Shown: positions 34,730-42,879 of the stretch, piece by piece | How the letters are laid out: each line of letters starts with the position of its first letter | Numbering within the stretch: position 1 is the stretch's first letter | Origin: Actinomadura_C alba | Lineage (GTDB): Bacteria > Actinomycetota > Actinomycetes > Streptosporangiales > Streptosporangiaceae | Direction of reading: 5' to 3' | NCBI RefSeq assembly: GCF_039530285.1 | Contig: NZ_BAAAOK010000017.1 | Span: 310,001-374,000, forward strand | DNA: 64,000 nt | Notes under the pieces: generated by a model | What the model saw: only the letters and a program-made list of their open reading frames with translations | Database searches by the model: none | What the model was told of the DNA's origin: nothing | Position numbers and translations under genes: made by a program

Positions 34730-35815
34730 TCATTCGATGGGTAGCCCTAGTGCCACAATTCGACTGCAATCTCTATCTGCCACATATAGCTGATTATTAT
34801 GGATCAGCAACGCAGTGGGACGGCGTAGCGGAAATTCCTTGGCGATTCGGGTTTGCTGCTGAGGTTGCGGCGGAGGGGATGCCGTGCAGTCGCTTCCGGC
34901 ACTGTTAAGGACAGCACGCACGGCCCCGTCTCGCCGGAGGTGCGTGATGTATCCCAAACCGGCCGCAGAGATACCGACCCATGCCCCCCCGCTGCCATCA
35001 GGGGCAAGCGACGTGGGGATGCTGTCGTGAGGGTCGTTTGTCGACCGGATCTTCCACGTTCGAATAACCGACCCATCATGCACTGCAACGACGGCAGCCT
35101 TGGTGGCTATCAGGAACGTTCCCTGACTCTGGCCTGCGACTGCGACTGCGACCTCAGCCTTCCCTTCTACTTGCATGGGAAGCTTGACTCGATCGAGTCT
35201 TGGTTTGCCGCTTAGTGAGAGTGTGTAAAGATGTCCGGCCGCCACGACGAGTGGGGCACCCTGACGGCCGCGGGCCAACTGCCCATATTCGGTGCCCATT
35301 TGTTGTGCCAGAGCACCTAGGTACTGCGCGGTGCCATCCTGCCGAACTACGCTCAGTCCGCCAACCCAATTCAGCATAAGGTAGTCATTATTCGGCAAGA
35401 GCAACGAAGAATGCGGAGTGCCTATAGTGTTGATCATTTTCTGCTGGGCGGTTTTAGATGGATAGGGCAGCGTTACTCCGTCAGCGTTGACCATGTTTAT
35501 CGCTGATGCCTGGGATGCGCTGAGGAACAGGAGATCGCCGTTCTTCGTCGCATCCAAAGCAAGTGGTCGGCTGATGCCTGCGACCAACGCTTGCCCTCTA
35601 TTGGTGCCTTCTCGCCCATTCCCGGCAACCGCGATCACTTCACCGGGCGAGGCCAACGGACGGCGGACCGGCGTTGGACTCGTCGCAGGGCTGCCGGAAC
35701 CCGACGTACAGGCGGTGATCGCAGCAAGGCCGGTTCCGATGAGGGTGATGCTGATGCGGCGCACAGATCCGATAATGGCAGGGAGTCGCACGCTACGGAA
35801 CAAGCGCGGTCGCAC
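34730..35815 (-). CDS. Lipoprotein with beta-propeller-like (NHL-type) body
   Basis: The protein of up to 361 residues has a lipoprotein signal ending in GLAAITACTSG. The mature part begins with a Ser/Thr/Pro linker and then GEVIAVAGNGREGTNRGQ, the opening typical of NHL/SMP-30-like propellers. Later strands such as NNQLYVADRDCSRIVALGL repeat the theme. GTG 35815 is the longest start; GTG 35764 would give a more normal signal peptide. The gene is convergent with the orphan 787-residue protein and shares its lower GC, so the two may have arrived together. Confidence 0.7.
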   Translation of the reverse strand: MRPRLFRSVRLPAIIGSVRRISITLIGTGLAAITACTSGSGSPATSPTPVRRPLASPGEVIAVAGNGREGTNRGQALVAGISRPLALDATKNGDLLFLSASQASAINMVNADGVTLPYPSKTAQQKMINTIGTPHSSLLLPNNDYLMLNWVGGLSVVRQDGTAQYLGALAQQMGTEYGQLARGRQGAPLVVAAGHLYTLSLSGKPRLDRVKLPMQVEGKAEVAVAVAGQSQGTFLIATKAAVVAVHDGSVIRTWKIRSTNDPHDSIPTSLAPDGSGGAWVGISAAGLGYITHLRRDGAVRAVLNSAGSDCTASPPPQPQQQTRIAKEFPLRRPTALLIHNNQLYVADRDCSRIVALGLPIE

Positions 35816-35921
35816 CCGATGCGGAACTGAGCCCGTCGTCCGGTCATCCGCTCACTGATCGATTGCGGCCTGCCAAGAGCCCATGCTGAGGTCAACGCGA
35901 AGTGCTGGCCCATCGGGAGGT

Positions 35922-36113
35922 TCAGCCGCCGACATTTCGTCGTTCTTGCTCCAAGAATCGCTCCACCGACTCCCGGTAGAAGCGCAGGCGGCCCGTTGGC
36001 GTGCGGGTGTACTCGATCAGTCCGCGTGATGCCCAGCCTACGACTGTCGAGCGGGCCACTTTGAAGATACGGGCGACGTCGAGTGTGGTCAGCAGGTCTG
36101 GCTCGTCGCTCAT
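35922..36113 (-). CDS. Small BldC/excisionase-like HTH protein
   Basis: The 63-residue protein is a single MerR-like DNA-binding domain: LLTTLDVARIFKVARSTVVG, then WASRGLIEYTRTPTGRLRFY and RESVERFLEQE. It matches the size and layout of BldC and of phage excisionases. ATG 36113 overlaps the stop of the ATPase gene (ATGA). I infer a developmental or element-linked regulator. Confidence 0.8.
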   Translation of the reverse strand: MSDEPDLLTTLDVARIFKVARSTVVGWASRGLIEYTRTPTGRLRFYRESVERFLEQERRNVGG

Positions 36114-36532
36114 GCCATGAAGACCGCGGTGACGGTCCTGCCATGGGTGCTGCCATGCCAACCCCAGCTGGTCGCGTACGCGGCGACCGTATGAAGCCCA
36201 CGGCCGCTCTCGGCGAAAGGCTCGGGCCGAGTCGGTTGCGGGTGGTCGGCTCCTCCTTGGTCGGTGACCGATACGGCCGCACCGTCGGGCCAGCTCCATA
36301 TCTGGATGAGGACGAGCCCGCCGGGGCTGCCGGAGTGCGTGTGCCGGACGGCGTTCGCGAAAAGTTCGGCCAGGACCTGTATGAGGTCGTTCGTCAGGCT
36401 GCCGTCACCGAGCAGCACTGTCGCGAATTGCCGGACAAGGTGCGCCTGGTCCGGTCGGCCGGCGAACGACCGCCGCCAGCACATCGCGTCGGTCGGGATC
36501 GGGAGGTGGGTGGCGCTCGTGAGCGTCGTCAT
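36110..36532 (-). CDS. RsbW-like ATP-binding anti-sigma/regulatory protein
   Basis: The 140-residue protein has a GHKL ATPase fold of the HATPase_c_2 type: an N-box in VLAELFANAVRHTHSG, the G1 box VTDQGG, and SGRGLHTVAAYATSWGW. Actinomycete genomes hold many such proteins next to Scr1/DUF397 modules, as in the abaA and whiJ clusters. It likely binds a sigma factor or an anti-sigma antagonist. It is divergent from the regulator at 36924. Confidence 0.85.
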   Translation of the reverse strand: MTTLTSATHLPIPTDAMCWRRSFAGRPDQAHLVRQFATVLLGDGSLTNDLIQVLAELFANAVRHTHSGSPGGLVLIQIWSWPDGAAVSVTDQGGADHPQPTRPEPFAESGRGLHTVAAYATSWGWHGSTHGRTVTAVFMA

Positions 36533-36923
36533 GTTCTGGCTCCTCTGCCATTAGAGGGGTCCGTGGCCCTGGACGGCCAGGCCGGTGAATCACCCCCAGG
36601 GCCACGGCGTCGAACCGGCGAGACGGAGCGAGGGGGAAGCCGTCCCGCCGGAGTATGGAGGTGATGTGCGGGACTACTCAGGGCTGTCCCGGCTCTTTCC
36701 CGGGGGTGGGCGTCGCCGATGTGGTGTCCCAGGCGGCCCGCCACAATGTCGTATTTTTGCTCTCTGTATTCATATGACCTCACTGCGCGATCCCTGTGCT
36801 GCTCAATAGTGCGGACGTATCGCTGCGAGCGCAAGCGGTACGCAGCGAAAAATTACGCTGCGTCTGATTGCCTGAGCGGATGGTGACCGACACACTGGTG
36901 ACGGCATCGCTACGGGAGGTGAC
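36533..36923. promoter_or_regulatory. Divergent upstream region with a long inverted repeat
   Basis: Between the ATPase gene and the Scr1-type gene lies 391 bases of non-coding DNA. An 11-bp inverted repeat CGTGGCCCTGG (36562-36572) / CCAGGGCCACG (36596-36606) sits 30 bases before the ATPase start and could be an operator or a transcript hairpin. Promoters for both genes should lie here, but I cannot assign boxes with confidence. Confidence 0.4.
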
Positions 36924-37775
36924 GTGAACGCGGATACGCCATCACTGCGACAGCGCTGGCTTGGAGCCAAGCTCGCTGAGCTTCGTCAGCAGGCCGACTT
37001 CACCCTGCTATCTGATGCGGCGGCGCAGGTCGGACGGTCCACGGCCTCGCTGAGTCGGATCGAGAACGGGGTCGTCTCCATTCCGCCTCGCGATGTCCCG
37101 CCGATCCTGGACGCGTATGGGGTTGAAGACCCCCGGCTCCGCGAGAGGCTGATGATTGTCGCAGCTGAGATCCAGCAGGAGCGTCGGGGTTGGTGGGTCG
37201 AACACGGAGACGTGCTTTCGCCGTCGTACATCGATCTGATCCGACTCGAGGCATCGGCACGGGAGATCTGGACTTATGAAGTCCAGATCGTACCTGGGCT
37301 CCTTCAGACGGACGCCTACGCGCGTGCTGCGGCATTGGCTTCTTGGGAGCCGAGCGCTGAACAGCTGGACGAATTCGTCGGAGTACGGATGAGCCGTAGG
37401 GCCGTTCTGACCCGAGATGAGCCGGCGATGCTTCGCGTTGTACTTGGTGAGGCGGCCCTTCGGAACCGTCTCGGTGGGCGAGATGCCTTCCGGGCTCAGC
37501 TTGCTCACCTGCGTGAGTGCGCCGGCCGGCCGAACATCTCCCTGCAGATCCTTCCGTTCACCGATCAGCCTCATCCAGGCATCTCAGGAGCTTTTACGGT
37601 TCTACGGTTGCCGAGCCTGGATGTGGCTCATGTTGAGCTGATGAGTAGCGACGCGTACATCGAGGATGAGGATGGCGTCCAACAGCATGTACAGGCCTTC
37701 GAGCGCCTCGCCAATCTGGCACTGCCTCCTTCGGCGTCGGAGGGACTCATCTCTGAGACGATCGATAAGCTCTGA
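36924..37775 (+). CDS. Scr1/WhiJ-type XRE regulator with DUF5753 domain
   Basis: The 283-residue protein has an N-terminal lambda-repressor-like HTH (GAKLAELRQQADFTLLSDAA, then VGRSTASLSRIENG) and a C-terminal DUF5753 domain (TYEVQIVPGLLQTDAYARAA, SLQILPFTDQPHPGISGAFT). This group is called Scr1 family antitoxin-like or WhiJ-like and usually pairs with a DUF397 protein, as here 26 bases downstream. The pair is thought to regulate development or act like a toxin-antitoxin unit in Streptomyces. GTG 36924 follows GGGAGGTGAC. Confidence 0.9.
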   Translation: MNADTPSLRQRWLGAKLAELRQQADFTLLSDAAAQVGRSTASLSRIENGVVSIPPRDVPPILDAYGVEDPRLRERLMIVAAEIQQERRGWWVEHGDVLSPSYIDLIRLEASAREIWTYEVQIVPGLLQTDAYARAAALASWEPSAEQLDEFVGVRMSRRAVLTRDEPAMLRVVLGEAALRNRLGGRDAFRAQLAHLRECAGRPNISLQILPFTDQPHPGISGAFTVLRLPSLDVAHVELMSSDAYIEDEDGVQQHVQAFERLANLALPPSASEGLISETIDKL

Positions 37776-37801
37776 TTAGACGATTCGTCCGGAGGTGTCG
37801 T

Positions 37802-38008
37802 ATGGACGGTAATCATCACTCGGAAGACGTCTGGCGTAAGAGCACACGGAGTGCCAGTCAGAGCAACTGCGTAGAGGTCGCCGGGCTCAAACGACGTTAT
37901 GTAGGGGTTCGGGACTCAAAGGATCCCCACGGCGCCGTCCTGACCTTTGGTGACGGGACTTGGGGGGCCTTCCTGGCCCGGGTGAAGGACGGGTCACTCG
38001 ACCTGTAA
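37802..38008 (+). CDS. DUF397 protein (Scr2-like partner)
   Basis: The 68-residue protein is a full DUF397 domain: WRKSTRSASQSNCVEVAGL, RYVGVRDSKDPHGAVLTFGD, and WGAFLARVKDGSLDL. In related clusters the DUF397 protein acts with the Scr1-type regulator, either as toxin-like partner or as co-regulator. CGGAGGTGTCGT gives a good ribosome-binding site before ATG 37802. Confidence 0.92.
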   Translation: MDGNHHSEDVWRKSTRSASQSNCVEVAGLKRRYVGVRDSKDPHGAVLTFGDGTWGAFLARVKDGSLDL

Positions 38009-38047
38009 CTGGTCACATCGCGGCTTCGTCACCCGGCGAACAGAAGA

Positions 38048-38091
38048 CGATCAAGCATTGGGGCAGCCAGGGGTGCCGTAATGCTTGATCG
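38048..38091. repeat. Palindromic repeat, copy 1
   Basis: CGATCAAGCAT (38048-38058) and ATGCTTGATCG (38081-38091) are perfect 11-bp arms around a G-rich centre. It belongs to the GATCAAGGATC family found four more times between 39215 and 39615, with CAT in place of GAT inside the arm. Confidence 0.8.
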
Positions 38092-38158
38092 AATCGCGGT
38101 TGTCCACATTTCATCCGCCGCTCCCCACACGCCCCGCTCGGGGTCGCACGATGGAGGG

Positions 38159-39217
38159 ATGCTCGATGAGGTCCTGGCGCGGCAGGAAGGCGTGGTCGCC
38201 CGATGGCAGGCGCTGGCCTGTGGGCTGACCGTCGGAGCCCTCAAGGCCCGCGTCAACGGCGGTCGATGGCAGCGGATCTACCCCGGCGTCTACGCCGCCT
38301 TCAGCGGGCCGCCATCCCGCAGAGCCCTGCTGTGGGCCGCCGTCCTGCGTGCCGGACGGGACGCCGTGCTCAGTCACCACACGGCAGCGGAGCTGGACGG
38401 CCTCACCGAGGACGCCCGGCCGGAGGTCCACGTCACGATTCCCTCCGATCGTTGCGTGACGTTACGGCCCCTAGCGGCCGAGCGGGAGCGGTGGTCACCG
38501 CCGTCGATCCGCGTGCACTATTCCAGCCGGTTGGCGGCGGCCCGGCATCCGACGCGAGAGCCGCCACGCACGCGCATCGAGGAGACCGCCCTCGACCTCA
38601 CCCAGATCGGCGCACGCGCGCGTCGCAATGCCCTGGGTGTTCACGACGAAGGCGCGAGTGACGGACAGGCGCCTCGCGGGCGCGGCCTCGACGAGGCGAT
38701 CGCCTGGATGGCCACAGCGTGTCAGCGACGGCTCACGACGCCTGATCGACTACTGACCGCGATGTCACAACGTGGGTGGATGCAATGGCGGGCCGAGCTG
38801 ACCTCCGCACTGTCGGAGGTGGGAGCCGGGGCGCACACCCTGCTGGAGCTGCGATATGTCCGGTACGTCGAACGGCCGCACGGGCTCCCTCGTGCGACCC
38901 GGCAGACCCGAGTCCGCAGGTCAGCGACAAGGAGCTCCTACCGCGACCTGGACTACCGCGACTACCGCACCGCCGTCGAGCTCGACGGATGGTTCACTCA
39001 CCCCTTCGAGCTGCGATGGCTCGACATGGACCGGGACAACCTGACCGTCGCCCGCGGCGAGGCACCACTGCGCTTCGGATGGAGCCACGTGGTCGAAGCT
39101 CCATGCCGGGTCGCCGCCCTGGTCTCCTTCGTCCTCCGCCAGCGAGGCTGGACCGGTACCCCGAGGCGCTGCGGACCAGGCTGTGACGCACTCGACTACG
39201 ACGCCTCCACCGGCTGA
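38159..39217 (+). CDS. AbiEi-like antitoxin-fold protein with restriction-endonuclease-like C-terminus
   Basis: The 352-residue protein has an AbiEi-type N-terminal winged helix (MLDEVLARQEGVVARWQALA, LKARVNGGRWQRIYPGVYAA, SHHTAAELDGL). Its C-terminal domain is DUF559/Vsr-like, with YRDLDYRDYRTAVELDG and a trailing RDNLTVARGE. No AbiEii toxin gene is adjacent, so it is an orphan, which is common in actinomycetes. ATG 38159 gives the family N-terminus but has a cramped ribosome-binding site; ATG 38081, inside palindromic repeat copy 1, would add 26 residues. The stop codon lies inside repeat copy 2. Confidence 0.75.
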   Translation: MLDEVLARQEGVVARWQALACGLTVGALKARVNGGRWQRIYPGVYAAFSGPPSRRALLWAAVLRAGRDAVLSHHTAAELDGLTEDARPEVHVTIPSDRCVTLRPLAAERERWSPPSIRVHYSSRLAAARHPTREPPRTRIEETALDLTQIGARARRNALGVHDEGASDGQAPRGRGLDEAIAWMATACQRRLTTPDRLLTAMSQRGWMQWRAELTSALSEVGAGAHTLLELRYVRYVERPHGLPRATRQTRVRRSATRSSYRDLDYRDYRTAVELDGWFTHPFELRWLDMDRDNLTVARGEAPLRFGWSHVVEAPCRVAALVSFVLRQRGWTGTPRRCGPGCDALDYDASTG

Positions 39218-39263
39218 CGATCAAGGATCGAAACACGCGAAGCTCCACAATCCTTGATCGTCA
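39215..39263. repeat. Palindromic repeat, copy 2
   Basis: TGACGATCAAGGAT (39215-39228) and ATCCTTGATCGTCA (39250-39263) are perfect 14-bp arms. The first three bases of the left arm are the stop codon of the AbiEi-like gene. Confidence 0.85.
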
Positions 39264-39375
39264 ACAGCTCCAGGACCGCGCGCCGAGTGTCCCGATCTCC
39301 ATCAACAGCAGGCGGGTCCCTCGAGGCGTCGGCGACCTGTCCAAGACGCGGACACGGTGCGGCACCCTCGCTGAC

Positions 39376-39417
39376 GATCAAGGATCGGGGCAGCTCCAGG
39401 TACCCCGATCCTTGATC
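39376..39417. repeat. Palindromic repeat, copy 3
   Basis: GATCAAGGATCGGGG (39376-39390) pairs perfectly with CCCCGATCCTTGATC (39403-39417), leaving a 12-nt loop. Confidence 0.88.
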
Positions 39418-39444
39418 CAGTGCGAGCCCGCCCGACACCCGGCT

Positions 39445-39487
39445 GTCAAAGGATCGTGGTCGCCCCAGGTACGACGATGCTTGATCA
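39445..39487. repeat. Palindromic repeat, copy 4 (decayed)
   Basis: The left arm begins TCAAAGGATCGTGGT (39446) and the right arm is ACGACGATGCTTGA. Several mismatches break the stem, but the order of sequence blocks matches the other copies. Confidence 0.65.
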
Positions 39488-39571
39488 AATGCGAACACGG
39501 GCGACCCGGCACCTCACAACGCGCCGAGCTCGATCGACGACGCGTCCACGCTCCACCGTCTGACCGGATGT

Positions 39572-39615
39572 CGATCAAGGATCGGGGCACCCCTGGGTGC
39601 CCCGATCCTTGATCG
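39572..39615. repeat. Palindromic repeat, copy 5 (perfect)
   Basis: The left arm 39572-39592 (core GATCAAGGATCGGGGCACC) and the right arm 39595-39615 form a perfect 21-bp stem with only two unpaired bases. It lies 16 bases beyond the stop of the PHB depolymerase gene, so it can also act as its terminator. Confidence 0.9.
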
Positions 39616-39630
39616 TCTCGCTCAAAACCG

Positions 39631-40728
39631 CTAGCCGCCCAGCGCCCGCACCATCGCGACGATGGCCTGCATCTGCCTGCCGGCCTTCACGTCATAGGAC
39701 GTGTCGCCGCCGTAGCCCCACCAGTTCCAGCAGCCGTTGGGGTTGCCTCCCGTCCAGCTGGACGCGGTGGCCTGCGGATACAGGACGATCATGGCGTTGG
39801 TGTCGGCGTACTCGTTCAGATACGCCTTGTCCATGAACTTGTTGCCGATCGCTCCGTTCTCGAAGCCCTGCAAGCAGCCGTGCAGCGCCACCATGAGCTT
39901 GCAGCTCGTGCCCGCCGCGCAGCTCGCCGGCACGTACGCGAACCCGTTCGCGCCCATGCTGATCGAGCTCGCGCTGCCGCCCGGGGCGTAGGCGCTCTGC
40001 CCGAACTGCACGAGCCTGCCGTTCAGCGCCGACGCCGGCCCGGCGACCGAGCCGAACAGATGCGTCAGCATCGACCGCTGCGGGTCGTCGCCGCAGTTGT
40101 TGATGTACGGGGTGTAGCTCGCGTTGCAGGGGTTGGGGCCGATCGGGCTGACCCAGGCGTGTCCTGCCTGCGAGGTCTTGTTGTAGGAGACGCTCGAGCC
40201 GAGGTCGCCGTAGTACGCCGCGAGGGCGTCGTTCACCGACTCCTTCACCGTGGCGTCGCCCCGGCCGTGGTAGATCCACACCTTGTCGCCGCCGAGGTTG
40301 GCGACCGGGTCGATCAGACCCTGCTGGGCGCGGGTACGGGTGGTCTGCTCCAGGCCGGCGACGTTGATCGGGTAGAGGTTGTTCATGCAGGCCAGCTGCG
40401 CGGTGGTGAGGTTGCCCTGGGCGCATCCGTACGGCCCGGCGGTGAAGATCCCCGCGCCGCGGAACGTACCCGAGTAGGCCACGTGCAGTTGCGTCGCCAT
40501 GTAGCCGCCGGAGGAGACCCCGGCCGCGTAGACGCCGCTGATGGTGTGCCTGGTGAGCGAGCCCGGAGTCGGCGGCGGCACCGCCGCCCCGGCCGGGCCG
40601 GCCCCGATCACGGTGCCGAGCCCGGTACCGGACAGTGCGTCGAGCCCGGGGGCCGGTACGGCACCGAGCCCGGTGAGCGTCAGGGCGGCGGCGAGGGTGG
40701 CCGCGGCACGGCGGAGTGCGGATCTCAT
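39631..40728 (-). CDS. Extracellular polyhydroxybutyrate depolymerase
   Basis: The 365-residue secreted esterase has a signal peptide with a long Ala/Gly/Pro-rich linker, then a catalytic domain with the lipase-box GVSSGGYMATQLHVAYSG. VWIYHGRGDATVKESV carries the likely catalytic Asp. Further on are ALHGCLQGFENGAIGN and QATASSWTGGNPNGCWNWWG. This is the type-2 short-chain-length PHA depolymerase pattern, in which the GxSxG serine lies ahead of the oxyanion His of the LHGC segment. It hydrolyses extracellular PHB to oligomers and 3-hydroxybutyrate. No substrate-binding domain is attached. AAGAGG precedes ATG 40728. It is the last of a four-gene minus-strand operon. Confidence 0.88.
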   Translation of the reverse strand: MRSALRRAAATLAAALTLTGLGAVPAPGLDALSGTGLGTVIGAGPAGAAVPPPTPGSLTRHTISGVYAAGVSSGGYMATQLHVAYSGTFRGAGIFTAGPYGCAQGNLTTAQLACMNNLYPINVAGLEQTTRTRAQQGLIDPVANLGGDKVWIYHGRGDATVKESVNDALAAYYGDLGSSVSYNKTSQAGHAWVSPIGPNPCNASYTPYINNCGDDPQRSMLTHLFGSVAGPASALNGRLVQFGQSAYAPGGSASSISMGANGFAYVPASCAAGTSCKLMVALHGCLQGFENGAIGNKFMDKAYLNEYADTNAMIVLYPQATASSWTGGNPNGCWNWWGYGGDTSYDVKAGRQMQAIVAMVRALGG

Positions 40729-40825
40729 GCTGACCTCTTCCTTTCGGGGTGGGTCCGCGAGATCGGCCGGTCGGCCCGGCCGGCGGAGCCCCTTCCCTCA
40801 GGGGTCCGCCGGACGGCCGGGCCGG

Positions 40826-42226
40826 TCAGCCGGTCAGCGAACAGGTGTTGGCGAGGTCCCCCGAGGTCGGTCGCGGCAGCGTGGCACTCGGCGGCGGCGT
40901 GCGACCGCCGGCCGTCCAGGTCTCGAGTGCGGTGAACGCCGACCGCATGCAGGGCAGGATCGGCCGCAGCCGGTCCGGATAAATGTCGTACAGGCCGTCG
41001 ACGTGGTTGCCGGCCTCGATCCGGTAGTAGCGGTGCTGTTTCGCGCCGCCACGCTGCTTGATCATCTTGGCGTACAGGTCGGAGTCGGTGCCGATCGGCA
41101 AGAGCGTGTCGAAGGTGCCGTGCAGAGTGATGAGCGGCTTGCGGATCTTCCCGGTCAGCGCGATGCGCTCCACCGCGCGGCGCACCTCCTTCGGCCGGGA
41201 GGCGTAGTCGTAGTCGGCGTCGCACGCCGGGGTGCCGGGAGCGCAGAACGGGGTGCCGGCCTCGGTCGCGCCGTCGAACGTCGGGTCGAGCTCCTCGCGG
41301 TAGATCCGCTGGGTGAGGTCCCAGTAGACCTTGTGGTGGTAGTCCCACAGGAACTCCGACCCCGGCGCGAAGCCCGCCTTGAGCAGCTCCGCATGCGCCG
41401 CCGGGTCGCCCGTGGCGGCGTAGCGCGGGTAGGCCGCCAGGGCGTCCGGCAGGTAGGTGAGCAGGTTGGGCCCGTCGGCGCGCCACAGCGTGCCCTCGGA
41501 GTCGATGCCCCCGTCGTAGAGCCAGGGCCGGTTCTCGAGCTGCCACCGCACCAGATAACCGCCGTTGGAGATGCCGGCCGCGTACGTCTTCTTCGGCGTA
41601 CGGCCGTAACGCTGGGCGACCAGGGCCTTGGCGGCCACGGTCAGCTGGGTGACGCGGTCGTTCCACTCCACCAGCGCGTCGCCAGGGCGGGTGCCGTCCC
41701 GGTAGAAGGCCGCGCCGCTGTTGCCCTTGTCAGTGGACGCGAAGGCGTAGCCCTTCGCCAAAGCCCAATCGGAGATGGTGAAGTCGTTGGCGTACTGGCG
41801 CCGCGTTCCCGGCGAGCCGGCGACGACGAGCCCGCCGTTCCAGTTGTCGGGCAGCCGGATCACGAACTGCGCGTCGTGGTTCCAGCCGTTGTTGGTGTTG
41901 AACGTCGAGGTGTCCGGGAAGTAGCCGTCGAGCTGGACGCCGGGCACGCCGGACGGGTTCTTCGCGCCCGCGGGGTGCAGGCCGGCCCAGTCGCCGGGCA
42001 CGGTGTGGCCGGTCGCCGTGGTGCCGGCGGTGGTCAGGTCGTCGAGGCAGGCCGACACCTGCTTCTCCGCGCCGGGGACGGTGATGCGGTCGATGCGGGC
42101 ACAGTGCCCGCCGGACCCATGAACCGTGGACCCGGAGGTCCCGGCGGTCGCGGACGCCGCCACGAGCGGCGACGTCCCGATCGCCAGCGCCGCCGCGACG
42201 GCGAGCGTTCTGCGAAGGGAGGGCAT
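40826..42226 (-). CDS. Secreted tannase-family esterase, likely 3-hydroxybutyrate-oligomer hydrolase
   Basis: The 466-residue protein has an Ala-rich signal peptide. It carries GHTVPGDWAGLHPAGAKNPS, FVIRLPDNWNGGLVVAGSPG, the nucleophile box TYAAGISNGGYLVRWQLENR, and a late LITLHGTFDTLLPIGTDSD with EAGNHVDGLYDIYP carrying the catalytic His. This matches the tannase/feruloyl esterase and 3HB-oligomer-hydrolase group. Given its neighbours, 3-hydroxybutyrate oligomers are the likeliest substrate; phenolic esters remain possible. It lies 20 bases after CoA-transferase subunit B, with GAGGAG before ATG 42226. Confidence 0.75.
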   Translation of the reverse strand: MPSLRRTLAVAAALAIGTSPLVAASATAGTSGSTVHGSGGHCARIDRITVPGAEKQVSACLDDLTTAGTTATGHTVPGDWAGLHPAGAKNPSGVPGVQLDGYFPDTSTFNTNNGWNHDAQFVIRLPDNWNGGLVVAGSPGTRRQYANDFTISDWALAKGYAFASTDKGNSGAAFYRDGTRPGDALVEWNDRVTQLTVAAKALVAQRYGRTPKKTYAAGISNGGYLVRWQLENRPWLYDGGIDSEGTLWRADGPNLLTYLPDALAAYPRYAATGDPAAHAELLKAGFAPGSEFLWDYHHKVYWDLTQRIYREELDPTFDGATEAGTPFCAPGTPACDADYDYASRPKEVRRAVERIALTGKIRKPLITLHGTFDTLLPIGTDSDLYAKMIKQRGGAKQHRYYRIEAGNHVDGLYDIYPDRLRPILPCMRSAFTALETWTAGGRTPPPSATLPRPTSGDLANTCSLTG

Positions 42227-42246
42227 GGGGCTTCTCCTCGAGATCT

Positions 42247-42879
42247 TCAGCGGGTGATGAGGGTGGGTTCGGTCGCCTCGCGCACCTCGTCCTCGGTGAC
42301 GCCTGGCGCGACCTCGCGCAGGACGAGGCCCTCGGGCGTCACGTCGATGACCGCGAGGTCGGTGATGATCTGGTCGACCACGCCGCGTCCGGTCAGCGGC
42401 AGTGAGCACTCATTGACGATCTTGTACGAGCCGTCACGCGCGAGGTGCTCCATCAGCACGATGACCCGTCCGGCGCCGTGCACGAGGTCCATGGCCCCGC
42501 CCATCCCCTTGATCATCTTTCCGGGGACCGTCCAGTTGGCGAGGTCGCCGGTACCGGAGACCTGCATGCCGCCGAGGATGGCCGCGTCGAGCCTCCCCCC
42601 GCGGATCAGGCCGAACGACAGGGCCGAGTCGAAGAACGACGCCCCCGCGAGGGCCGTCACCGTCTCCTTGCCCGCGTTGACGAGGTCGGGGTCCTCCTCG
42701 CCCTCGTACGGGTAGGGGCCGACCCCGAGGATGCCGTTCTCGCTGTGCAGCACAACCTCCACGCCGGGCGGCAGGAAGCCCGGCACGAGCGTCGGCAGCC
42801 CGATGCCCAGGTTGACGTACGAACCCGGGGTCAGCTCGCGGGCCGCGCGCGCGGCCATCTGCTCACGGGTGAGCGCCAT
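42247..42879 (-). CDS. scoB: 3-oxoacid CoA-transferase subunit B
   Basis: The 210-residue subunit has NLGIGLPTLVPGFLPPG and the catalytic glutamate in VVLHSENGILGVGPYPYEGE, followed by GGMQVSGTGDLANWTVPGKM and GMGGAMDLVHGA. With subunit A it transfers CoA from succinyl-CoA to acetoacetate, giving acetoacetyl-CoA. Its ATG shares one base with the stop of subunit A (TGATG). Adipate- or butyrate-type substrates are less likely here, beside PHB genes. Confidence 0.9.
   Translation of the reverse strand: MALTREQMAARAARELTPGSYVNLGIGLPTLVPGFLPPGVEVVLHSENGILGVGPYPYEGEEDPDLVNAGKETVTALAGASFFDSALSFGLIRGGRLDAAILGGMQVSGTGDLANWTVPGKMIKGMGGAMDLVHGAGRVIVLMEHLARDGSYKIVNECSLPLTGRGVVDQIITDLAVIDVTPEGLVLREVAPGVTEDEVREATEPTLITR

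Noticed and set aside
39215..39615. Repeats as a CRISPR array
   Set aside because: The units are long inverted repeats with uneven spacing and decayed copies, not short direct repeats with equal unique spacers, and no cas gene is present.
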